A stretch of DNA of 64,000 nt, taken from Aquilaria yunnanensis (lineage: Eukaryota > Streptophyta > Magnoliopsida > Malvales > Thymelaeaceae). Numbering within the stretch: the first letter of the stretch is position 1; each line of letters begins with the position of its first letter. The stretch lies in contig CM077596.1 in the NCBI GenBank assembly GCA_039654915.1, positions 5,642,001 through 5,706,000 of the forward strand, in the 5' to 3' direction. Shown in pieces: positions 36,285-46,850 of the stretch. Position numbers and translations under genes: made by a program. The notes under the pieces were generated by a model, which saw only the letters and a list, made by a program, of their open reading frames with translations, made no database searches and was not told the DNA's origin.

Positions 36285-37789
36285 TAGGGATGGCAATTAG
36301 ATGGATCGAGTCAAGTTTGAGTCAACCATTCAGGTTTGAGTCTAATCGAGTTAACATGAATTCAGGTTCATGTTTGATTCAAGTCAGGTTACTTGAGTTT
36401 GGGTTAATTTCGCGTTTAGATTGAGTTGAGTCAAGTCTATTTGGGTTTAAGGTCAATGTAGGTCGGGTCAATTTCAATTTCAGATAACTTTAGGTCGAGT
36501 TTCAGGCCAGATTCAGGCAGACATTCGAGTTCGCTCAAGTTATTGGTCCATAAGCCAAAATGATTGAATTGATTCAATTTTTGTTAAAATTTATATTAAA
36601 GAATTCAATTTTTTTTGTGCAATTTAATTTAAGTTAAATTTTCTTTTCCTAGTATGTTTAATTAAAAAATTCATAAAAATTTTCTTCAACATAGTTTATT
36701 ACATGTTTAGCTTATTTGAATATTGTTGGCCATACTGTCTAATACTTGATTGTATTTTTAGACTCATACCTTTCAACTATCATTACACAAGCCATCTAGA
36801 CTCCCACCTAGCTATCACCTAAACATATACTGTGACAATTTTTCTATGCTCCTGTACCAATGAATTTTCTATGAAATTGCTACTAAATACAATTACAATT
36901 CACAATTAATTACTCAAATGCAAAATTGGAAAAATTTGGGTGAAAATGCAAAAATTTCAAAAGTTCAGGGACCCATGTTGTAATTATTATAGGTAACTAA
37001 AATTAGATTTTTCAAAATTTAGGTACTTATTGCATTATACTTTAGACTTTTATGGATGAATTTTATAATTTTGACAATTGGCTACCTAGATCATTAAACT
37101 TACTAAGTATAGAAGTTATTTATTTTGGAAGACTCAAATATAAGACTTACTAAATATGAAAGTTTCTTTCTCAAATATGAGACTTACTAAGTATAGAAGT
37201 ACTTAAACAATGGAAGTTACTAAATATTAAAATATCCTCCCAAAATATAACAATTAATAAACATGAAAGTAAAAAAAAATGGAAATATGATAGTTTCTTC
37301 CTCAAATATGAAACTTACTAAATATGGAAGTCTCAAAAAATGAAAATTACTTAATTATGGAAGTCACTCTACCTAAATATAGGACTTACTAAATTTGGAA
37401 GTCCCAAAAAATGAAAGTTACTAAATACAAAAACCCATATATATGAAACGAAATATAGAAGGTAATGAAAGCGAAAAGTTAAGGTTAAGGGTAAGGGTTA
37501 AAATCAAATCTTGTCGAGTTTAATAATCAGGTCATCTTGGGTTTAGGTCAGGTCAATCTCGGGTTTGGTCTTTTTGTGTTTGAGTCAATTTAGACGCGGG
37601 TTATTTTAGATTTAGGTCATTTATGTTCGAGTTTTCTCTAGTATCATTTAAATTGGGTTCGGGTTCAGGTTAAATTTAGTACAATTGGGTTTGGGTCATT
37701 GATTTTTTTTGTCAAATCGGATCAAGTCGGTTTTGGATTGGGATAGGTCGAGTCAAGTTGTCAAATCAGGTCAAATTTTATCATCCCTA
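36285..37789. mobile_element. 1.5-kb MULE-like non-autonomous element with GGTC-rich ends
   Basis: Ends TAGGGATGGCAATTA and the reverse complement of TAGGGATGATAAAATT form short inverted repeats. Flanks GGTATGAATT (36275-36284) and GGTATGATTT (37790-37799) differ at one base in ten, consistent with an old 9-10 bp target duplication as made by Mutator-type transposases. Both ends hold arrays of GGGTTTGGGTCA and AGGTCAGGTC type motifs. No transposase is present. Confidence 0.7.
37070..37445. repeat. Degenerate tandem repeat inside the GGTC-rich element
   Basis: Repeated variants of ACTTACTAAATATGGAAGT separated by stretches such as CTCAAATATGA, seven or more times. Period is irregular. Confidence 0.7.
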
Positions 37790-37799
37790 GGTATGATTT

Positions 37800-38819
37800 A
37801 TAACAACCCCACGTATATGTTATTTTTTTAATTTATAATTAACAAAATATTTTAAATGTTTTATTAAATTAGAACAATCTTATCAACGTCCATCAATGGT
37901 AAATAATAAATCAAACTACCAAATTGGCATATGCACTCACTTGTATATCTATGCAAAATGTGACAATAAAATATAAATTTGGGGCCATAGTAGTGCCTTG
38001 ATCAGTTCCAGGATTTTTCATGTTAAATATTGATATTTTAGCAGCAAATCCAATAAATCTAAGTGTAAGCGTTTTGTTTTGGTATCCCTAGGCCTTGGGA
38101 AATGTGAGAACCAAAATCACACATGAATTGAAGAGGGGGACAATGTTGGTACCATATTGGCCTAACCCATTAAGGTTTTATACCAGGGCTTGGTCCAGAA
38201 AAGGGAACCGGCTCATGAAGGCTTCTAATTAAGCAAGGATCCCAGTAAAGGAGATACCTATTAAAAAGAGGATAATTAGGATCAAGGGTATCCAACATTA
38301 ATTACATCCTTAAGGGGCCATGGCACTAGCACCTACACATGCATAAATAGGGATCCCACGATATAAAGGTACATATGACAGACTGCTCTAAACCGTAGCT
38401 ACTTCTATCATCACTAGAGGAGCTAATAGTACTGATGGATGACACTCTTATAATTAGAAGCCTATCAATTGATGCAACAGTTGTGACTTTTAGAACAATG
38501 AATCCTAAGTTAACGAACACACATCAAAGGCCAATGACCCCTTGAAGATCACCAAGGGCCTAATGCCAATGAGCCAAGCAAGAGAGCTCAAAGGCACACT
38601 TGCATTCCTAGTAAAGGAACTTTGTAACAACATGGGTATGACCCTTAGAACAACCTTTTCGCAAGCAACCTACATCTTTCATTATTATCATGATGAAGGA
38701 AAAAAACTTAAGGCATGATGCCATAAGGACATCAACACCGTTTACGACCCTTCTCTAATGAGGGCTGGCCATCCTACAGCCCCATAAGCGTTCAAACATC
38801 GAGGAGTCTTTGGTGAACA
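37800..38819. other. Possible truncated gypsy LTR
   Basis: No gene. GAAGAGGGGGACA near 38120-38133 looks like a polypurine tract, followed by TGTTGGTACCATATTGG. A TATA-like CATAAATAGGG occurs near 38341. Together these suggest a 3' LTR cut short where the Helitron inserted at 38820. No partner LTR is in view. Confidence 0.3.
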
Positions 38820-39342
38820 TCTAATATATATATATAAAGCAGGACATATGTAAGGGAGCTTATGGTCTTTTCCTTAATTTGGTTTATGGGAGAATGCCAT
38901 GTGCACTTTTTTTTACTTAAATATGCAGATTTTATGCCCAAATTTTTTAATATGACCGATTTACCCTTTTAAAGCTTTAATTGGTATTATGTAAGTATAT
39001 AAGGCATGAAAGTAGCTTAATTAATGCCATTAACTGATGTTTTACCTTAATTGATACCAGGTTTGAAGTTTAACCATAAATCACAACATTTAAACGTTGA
39101 GAGTTATTGCGGTTCAAATTCCAGAAAACAAGTTTGGAATTAATTTGTGCGTGTATATTCCAAAAAACAATGAGGGTTTAAATAAGGAAATTAGGAATTA
39201 AAGTTTGACAAAAATTAAGGTATAAATATGAACGCATAAATATACACGGTGAATTATAATATTAGGAAAGAGGAATAATATAATTAATAATTTAAACGGA
39301 CCAAATGATAACCGGATTTCTTGCCTTTAAATTTAAAGGAGG

Positions 39343-41660
39343 TAAATATTAGACATTAAATTCACAACAATCTACTTCCCTTAACTTTTGCTCACAATAT
39401 TTTCCTTAATTTTCGATCATAATAATTAATTGCTTGGAAAATGCATTCTTTATTTGATAAAACCAATTTGATACAATTTTGAAGCTGCAATGTTGTAAAA
39501 TTGAAAGTTAGATTTGTTTTTTTTTGGAATGAAACTTGCGCACCTACAAAATTGGAAAAAGGATCGCATTTACTGATTTATGGATTTATTACTTGCTCCT
39601 TTGAATATTTTATTCATCTAGATTTCTTAATTACCGGTTGTAATATATATAGTGATCTCAATTTCCTTCCTTTTCTTAACTGCTCCATTAAAACAAACAA
39701 ACATCATTGAAGGTGCTTAAATTTTGCAAGAATCGAATTGAATTTTTGGTTACATGGTCATAAATTTTCCCATTCCTTTATTGGTTTTATAGTAATTGAT
39801 AACTTGATTAATTGAATTATCAATAGTGACCGTACGGTATTTTTTTTTTCTGAAACCATTCCGTTAAATTTATCTAACAATGTTAGGTAATCCATTATGT
39901 TTAATGAATGGTAATTTTGGATTTCAAGTTTTCATTGAGCAATATACAGCTATTGCAAAAAAGTTTTCAAAAGAAAAAAGGACACAAAAGAAAGTTTTCA
40001 TCGAGTAATTGCTTGAAAATGCTAAGTGCTTCTGGTGGCCTTTTATTGACTATTTAATTTGATTATTATGGTAATTATGTCTTAATTTTTTATTCTATTC
40101 ATGGATGATTATTAATATTGACGTTACATTTCATTGAGAATCGAATATTCTGTATTAATAGCTGGTTTTCTTTATTTTTTTCTCAACTATGCAACCCTTA
40201 TTCTATCTTAATTTTCGACTGTATTCATGGATGATTATTTATATTGACTTTACATTTCATTGACAATTGACACGTATTTATGGAAAGTGGAAACTTAATT
40301 TTCGATCAGATTCATGGATGGGTCTTGTGCAACCCAATTGTGCAATCCTTTCGTAATTATGGTTGTTATTCCTGGAAAGTGAAACCTGAATTATGGTACC
40401 ACTTAAACCGCAGCATATTTTGTTATAAACCATAGATATTGTTTGCACATCATTTATATATTTTTTATTTGTTATTTAATATAATATAGATTCGGTCTAC
40501 GTTGAAAATTAATAGCATGAAATTGTCAACCACTTTAATACGCCTTAAATTGTAGTGTTATTTATGGATTGTTTTATAGGTAACACTAACGGAAAATATT
40601 ATTGTTAAAGATAGGTCTTAACCACCATATATTGTTTGCTATAAATATTAGACATTAAATTCACAACAATCTACTTTCCTAAATAATCGATATTTCTTAC
40701 CTTTAAATTGATAGTTACATAATCAAATGAGGTAAATTTACATTAATTACTGTCGAAATTTATTCCAAAGATGGGATCAACTCTCAACTATAAAAACCCC
40801 ATTTACTCATAAATTGTGTACTACTTCAGACATAAAATATTTCTTCCTCGCGATTCTAATCTTATCAGCCTCAAACTCTTTCCAGACTTAATTTTTATGG
40901 GGATAACAACATTTTTTTCGGCAACTGAAGATTAGTCTTAAGTCACAAAACAAGGTAATCCAAACACAAATATGCTTATACAGTACTTTCTTTTCCATTA
41001 AGTGGGTTGATAAGATTTCTCCATTTCATTTAAATAAATGTCTCAGGAAGTTATCCTAGGGAAATTGCACTGTTGAATACTAGAGCAAAGTGAGGGAAAA
41101 AAGGTACCACTTAAACCGTAGCATATTTTGTTATAAACCATAGATATTGTTTGCACATCATTTATATATTTGTAATTAAACCGTAGCATTGTTTTGTTAT
41201 AAACCCAATAGATATTGTTTTCACATGCGATTTTTAGAAACAGATGGCTTAATATATTAGAAATAATAAGTTTGGGTTAGTCTCCAATTGCAAACTTAAA
41301 AATGAAGGTTATTTGATTTCTGTTCTGGGCTGAAATATTTTATAGGAATTATTAAATATGTTAACTACATATTTTTTCTGTTCAGCTGCTGAGAAAATCA
41401 TTTCAAATCGATCGGTTTCAAATTTTAAAAACCGAGTCGATTTGCCTTTTCTGTACTTACTTCAATTTTTTGATCCATAAATTTTTCCGGTTCATGTTAA
41501 CTGCGGCTAAGCATGTTTAATTATAAATATCCATCTTTGGAGATTTTTATTTGTTCTATTACAGTCTCGTGGCAAATTTCACATCGTTTGTAATTGTTAG
41601 TCTCGTGGCAAATTTCTCGTGGCTAAGCATAGGCCAATTGTAATTTCACAGTCTCGTGGC
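39343..41660 (+). repeat. Non-coding internal repeats of the Helitron
   Basis: A unit starting AAATATTAGACATTAAATTC occurs at 39343-39380 and 40643-40680. A 69-bp unit starting GGTACCACTTAAACCG occurs at 40395-40463 and 41103-41171, with a partial third copy at 41175-41229. Three variants of TTCATGGATGATTATT lie in 40090-40330. Short GTCTCGTGGC repeats lie at 41563-41660. This segment sits where Rep and the helicase core should be, and no gene is visible. Confidence 0.75.
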
Positions 41661-41674
41661 CTTTCAATTGACTT

Positions 41675-42272
41675 ATGAAAGAATTGTCAGGGGATGTTAC
41701 CACATTTTTCAGTGCTAATCGGATTTCTCCTACATCTGAGAATGTTGATGCCCATTCTTTGCTATACCCAGTTGAGTACTTAAACAATCTGAAGTTTTCA
41801 GGACTTCCAAATCATATACTCGAGTTGAAGGTTGGTGTTCCTATTATCCTAATGCGCAACATAAATCGATCAATTGGCTTATGCAATGGTACTAGGCTCA
41901 TTGTTGTCAAGTTGGCTGAAAGAATTATTGAAGCGGAGGTATTAAATGGTAGAAATGCAGGCATGCTTCATCCCGCGTATTGAAATGGTACCTTCAGACA
42001 CGCAACTGCCTTTTAATCTTTCACGGCGCCAATTCCCTTTAAAACCATGTTTTGCCATGACAATCAATAAAAGTCAAGGACAAACATTCAAACATGTTGG
42101 CTTGTATCTTCCTGAGCCAGTATTCGGCCATGGCCAACTATATGTTTCTATTTCCCGTGTCACTTCTCCTGAAGGGTTGCGAATTTTGATATGCAACAAG
42201 AGAACGTCTAATACTTCTTCCACAAAAAATATCGTTTACCTTGAAGTATTTAACAAGTTGCGTAGGTGCTAG
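41675..42272 (+). pseudogene. C-terminal fragment of Helitron Pif1-like helicase
   Basis: Remnant of the RepHel protein that nicks and unwinds DNA in rolling-circle transposition. The first open piece (41675-41983) holds SGLPNHILELKVGVPIILMR and GLCNGTRLIVVKL. A frameshift near 41950-41980 leads into the second (to 42272), with FAMTINKSQGQTF (motif V region) and GQLYVSISRV (motif VI). The Walker A and B motifs and the whole HUH nuclease domain are missing upstream. The fragment ends in a TAG at 42270-42272. It is not functional as an enzyme. Confidence 0.92.
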
Positions 42273-42400
42273 ATTGTGCAAGAGGATATTGGTATTATTG
42301 CTTCCATGTATGTTATTTGCCATAATTATACCATTTAATTTATTGTTCGATGATTCTGTATCGTAATGGTTTTTTTATCCTATAGGTGCATCCATCAAAT

Positions 42401-45195
42401 ATGAGGCAACAAAACCACTTTATTCATCAGCTTGCGACAATTGGCTTCAATTGGTCAATAAAAGTTCGCATCACATGCCTTTGGGATTCTATTAGTTCCT
42501 CTGATGGTAGTTCTCTTGGTATTGATATGATCGTCTTAGATGAGCGTGTAAGTTTTTAATTTTCAATTTCATATCATATGAGGACATAAACATTCAGACT
42601 GTATAGAATTATTCTTTCTTGACCTTCATTATATAATATCTTGTAGAATGATCATATATGTGCAAGGGCACCTATAACACATGTCCCAAAGTTTCAGCAT
42701 ATGCTTATTGAAGGTGGAGTTTATACGATTAAAAAGTTCACAGTTGCACTTGCACCAAAAACCTTTAACCCTGTGTCAGGACCGTACAAGATTTATTTCT
42801 CTCGCTTCACATCTGTGGCTGTTGATGTCGGTGGATCTGTTGACATAGCTTTCTATAAGTTTGAGTTTGTTAACTTCTCAGAGATTTCAGTGAGGCATCC
42901 TGATAATGACATCTGCATAGGTGTGTTTTAATAAAAAAACTTTCTAATATGTTCTCACATCATTTTTGGGTTATATTGAAAAATATTAATCTAATACCAT
43001 TTACTTTTTTGTTTTCATACAACCAATATTGTAGATATTATTGGAAAGCTTTTTGTGTGTGAGCCAGTTCGTGACCAAAAGATAGGTGACGGTGTTGTTA
43101 CACCAATGCGCACCCTGTGGTTGAAAGATAATGTGTACATTCCTACTACCTATACCTACTATAACTGTCATATATTCCATATTTTGCCTAATGTATTTTT
43201 CAGGTAATCTTTCACTTCATGTATTATTAACTACTCATGTACATTTCTCATTTCTGTAGTGGAGTTGAAATGCAAGTTGTGTTGTGGGGTAATAAAGTTA
43301 ATGATCTCCCTTTTGATGAGTTTTTTAAACTTAAGGATCATGTTATCGTGGTTGTTACATCTACTTATGTCAAGTCATATAAAGGTATGTCCAAATTCTT
43401 GCAATTGTATATGGTAATTTCGTAAGCCAATTTTTGCTACCCATCATACACTAAATAATTTACACATATTTTGTTCATTAAATATGTAGGTAGATATTAT
43501 CTCACATCTACCTGTGCTTCTAAGCTTTATGCTAATTTGGACTTACCAGAAGTAGCTATTTTGTTACAATCGTGAGCTCCTTACACCTATTTTGTTACAC
43601 TACTTAAAAGGGTTTATACGTAATCAAACATTTTTTTATCTTTATTGTTGTCACTATCTTGAAGATATACGATTGGTGAAGTTAGTATTGTCTCAAGTTA
43701 CCAGAACATGTTAGAAGTATGTGCATCAGGTCCTTCTAAGGTGTTTCACCGCCTTACTGTCGATGAGCTTGAGTATATTCGTGCATCTACTTCAACAAAG
43801 GTATATTAAATACAAGCATTTCTAGAATATCAAAGTGCCTCATCTAATATAGTATTATGCTTTCTTTTGATTATTTCAGTACAAACTGTTCAATTGTCTT
43901 GCCGAAATTGTTTACGTTGACCAATCATTCCCTTGGTACTACACTGGATGCCGTAATTGCTTGTGCAAGATAGTTGAGCAAGGCCCATATTTTTACTGTT
44001 CCAATTGTATGGTGACTATCAATTTACCAGTTATGCGGTAACTTATCAACATTACTTACATATTCAAAACAAACATTTAATATTATAAGTCATTTACTTT
44101 TCTTTTTTATTTATATGTATAGTTATAAAGTAGATTTAAAGGTCAGAGATCGTTATACAGAGGGTCGTTTTGTTTTGCTTGATGGCGTTGCGCGCCAATT
44201 GCTTCAATGTTCAACTGCTGAGTTACTCAGAAGATATCGTTCGGTTTGTTTTCTTCCTCTTCATTCAATTTTATTACTTATCGTTGTTTTATCTTATTTT
44301 TATATGTTTTCAAATAGGAAAATGGAGAACAAAAAGTGTCCAAAATGTTCAAAAGGCTTCAGGGTTTGCAATTCCTTTGGTTGGTTGAGGTCACACAGTA
44401 CAACCGTGACAATGTACATTCAGGATTTACGGTTAAGAAAGCACAACCTGTTGACTATGCTAATGAATCCCGAATGTGTCTTCGAAGCATTTCTTGTGTA
44501 CGTAATATTTATGCAATTTATACTTATGCTATGCTATTCCTTCTAATATTCAATACCTTATAATATCACTCACAGTAATTGTCTTTAATAGTATGTTCCT
44601 CGAACACAAGTCAGTAGCTGTATTAAAAGGCCACATGCTGATGGTTATAGCATTGACAATGCTTCATTCAAACGATGTCATAATATTGGGTAAGTATTTG
44701 GTTGTTTCACTAAAACATCATTTGAAGTTGCTTGAATCCTTTCTTACACTATTCATAATTGATTGTTATACATGTCTAGTGCGGGAATTACTACTACAAA
44801 TGGCCAATGCTTGCAAAGTGAATCATTATCTAAATCTAGTGATATCCACTGTCCTCTTGGAGTAGCACCCTCAGCATTTTCCAGCACTGGCAACATACTC
44901 TCAGATCAGGACATTGAAGCTGCAAGAATACTGTACGCAAATATAAATTACTATGTATTCGTTTATTTAACTCTTCATCTCATTTAACTATGAACTCCAC
45001 ATGAATGTATAGGTCAGAGTTTCGACAACACCCAATTTATAATTTAACAAATCCATCTTCACCATACAAAGTTGATCCTCACTCTCCAAGCAGGTGCCTA
45101 TTTTTTACCTTCTTTTTATAATGCACTGCATATGATTCTAATATAAAACATAAATTTGTTGTTCCAGCTTTATGGCCCCAGGTACTCCAAAATAA
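42401..45195 (+). CDS. RPA1-like single-strand DNA-binding protein of a Helitron, 13 exons, 560 aa
   Basis: Replication protein A large-subunit homologue carried by plant Helitrons, presumed to coat single-stranded DNA during transposition. Exons: 42401-42547, 42647-42920, 43035-43134, 43260-43384, 43490-43571, 43665-43800, 43880-44037, 44123-44243, 44318-44497, 44592-44689, 44780-44932, 45013-45093, 45168-45195. Every intron is GT-AG. Phases agree at all 12 junctions, and the total is 1683 nt ending in TAA. OB-fold regions are seen as ICARAPITHVPKFQHMLIEG (exon 2) and GVEMQVVLWGNKVNDLPFDE (exon 4). The C-terminal OB-fold has a C4 zinc site, Cys312, Cys315, Cys328 and Cys331. The start ATG opens MRQQNHFIHQLATIGFNWSI, the usual beginning of such proteins. 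No stop or frameshift was found, unlike the neighbouring helicase. Exact ends of exons 3 and 13 are the least certain. Confidence 0.85.
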
Positions 45196-45503
45196 AAATG
45201 GTTTGCTTCTGAGAAGATTCAGAAACTGCCTGACAACTCATCCTTTCATATTCAATGGAGTTCATTTTTTTGGTTATCAATTTACATTACTCTGGACATT
45301 ATGTACTTCTTTTTTACTTTGTTATTTTATTATAGTATTTTTTGCTAATTTAAATTATCTAATATTTATAATGATGGGAATGAACATCTTAACTGTTCAA
45401 TCCATCATTACATGAATTCTTATTTAGCAATTGTTACTTTCAATGACATGTTTTTTTCATGTACATTAGTTGTTCATCTTTTGCATTTGCCCCTTTTTTT
45501 GAT

Positions 45504-45532
45504 CCCGTGTCAACGACAGGTATTTAAACTAG
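45504..45532 (+). other. Helitron 3' terminal hairpin and CTAG end
   Basis: CCCGTGTCAACGACAGG can pair TGTC with GACA and CC with GG around a three-base loop, with a small bulge. Eight bases later comes CTAG at 45529-45532, followed by T. This matches the Helitron termination signal. Confidence 0.85.
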
Positions 45533-45552
45533 TTAAGGATTATAAAGCAATA

Positions 45553-45870
45553 CTCCCTTTGTCCCAAAACACATAAAAACGTCTTCCTTTTTTTGCCATC
45601 CCATAAAGGATAAAGCATTTCCTTCTTTAGAAAATCTTTAACATTTAATTTACCTTATCACCTCATTAAAACTCTTACTAAATAAAACTCTAAAAGGAAT
45701 CTTTTCTTTTTTTAATCATTATTTAAACTCTCATTACACATAATCTAAAAAGATTTTTTTAGAAAAGAAATTAGTTTTAAGGGAAAAAATGAAAAAAAAA
45801 ACATCATAAACTATATGCACCTTAATCTTTGTGCCAGATAAATGTATCATTCTTTTTGGGACAGGGGGAG
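45553..45870. mobile_element. Stowaway-type MITE (Tc1/mariner), 318 bp
   Basis: Terminal inverted repeats CTCCCTTTGTCCCAAAA and TTTTTGGGACAGGGGGAG are flanked by TA at 45551-45552 and 45871-45872. This is the classic CTCCCTCCGTCCC Stowaway end. Non-coding. It lies 20 bp beyond the Helitron end. Confidence 0.93.
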
Positions 45871-45872
45871 TA

Positions 45873-46633
45873 GAACTTATATTTAGCAACCAAGTATTCC
45901 TTATTAGTTTAGAATTCTAAATTAATGTAGGTTAAGGTTTTGAGTATGAATCAGCTTATATAAAGGAGCAGGTAAACTTATTCATGACAACTTGGTTGAT
46001 AATTATATTGGTGAGACTTTGTTTCCCATAAGTTACTTGAGAACTTGTTCACAGCAAAGCTAAGGATGATTCCTTAGTATAGCTCAAATGACTTATCATT
46101 CAAATCCTTCTTTTTTTCTGAGCGTGGTGTCGATCTTCTTCATATCTTTTATTTCAAGTTGTAGGGTTGATTTGAGAAAATGATTAATCTAAAATAGCTT
46201 TTCTGAGACATTTTCATGCTTGTTTATAGATTTCTAGGTCTTATACCCATGGTGTTCACATCTAGTTGTGGAGCCGCATTATAGTGAATGCCGACAATGT
46301 TTGGTAAAACTATTTTATAGTTTTGTTTTTTCATAAAGTTTGCAACTTGACCTCATAAGTTTTAGAATTTACAGTTATTGTTCTAGAAAAATTAATTATC
46401 ACCCCCATTGACTACTTTTTTTTCTCCACTGGTATTCACATTAGTTGATATCAAAGTAGAGGGTGTATTTCCAAATTATGCATTTTGATAATTCTTTTAT
46501 CTTTGCTTAATTCTTGTTCATGTTCTTTTTTGGGTTAAAAAAAAAAATTTCCTTCAATTTGAATCTGTAACATCAAATTCTTGATTGTTTTGTTCTTTCT
46601 TGTTCTTTGCGTAATCAACAAGTTAGAGAGAGT

Positions 46634-46671
<38 letters not shown>

Positions 46672-46850
46672 TTCTTCAATTCATCTCTTGCATTAGCAAA
46701 TTCCTCACATTTCATTATTCTTGTTTTTTACCTGTTTGCTTTTTTGGTTCCTTTACTTTCTTGATTCTAGCTACCGTGGTTGAGAAGTAACAGAAGATGA
46801 ATGCATAATTGGCCTTAGGGTTGAATGCAAAAGTTAATACACAAGGTATG
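45873..46850. other. Intergenic DNA with dispersed repeat and GA microsatellite
   Basis: No gene. 46258-46430 matches the repeat in SPPL intron 13 (21760-21930). A GA microsatellite occupies about 46629-46672; the open frame across it (46581-46790) is low-complexity and not a gene. Confidence 0.6.

Larger units (their letters stand above)
38820..45532 (+). mobile_element. Helitron with truncated helicase and intact RPA1-like gene (6.7 kb)
   Basis: The 5' end is TCTAATATATATATATAAAG, preceded by A (38819). The 3' end is a short hairpin (45504-45520) followed by TATTTAAACTAG and then T (45533). TC at the start, hairpin plus CTRR at the end, insertion between A and T, and no target duplication are the defining Helitron features. 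Cargo on the same strand is a C-terminal helicase fragment (41675-42272) then an RPA1-like gene (42401-45195), the order known for plant Helitrons. The Rep domain and helicase motifs I-IV are absent, so it cannot mobilise itself. Confidence 0.88.

Noticed and set aside
37480..37505. Telomere-like GGTTAAGGGTAAGGGTTA words
   Set aside because: Only a few imperfect units inside the GGTC-rich element, not a telomeric array.
41946..42272. Second helicase frame as a separate gene starting at 41946
   Set aside because: It is the continuation of the helicase after a frameshift, not a new gene.
44115..44546. 143-codon unspliced open frame in the RPA region
   Set aside because: It reads through an intron. 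The spliced exons 44123-44243 and 44318-44497 explain the sequence with matching phases and family motifs.
46581..46790. Open frame across a GA microsatellite
   Set aside because: The middle is a repeat-encoded Arg-Glu run and the rest has no coding signal.
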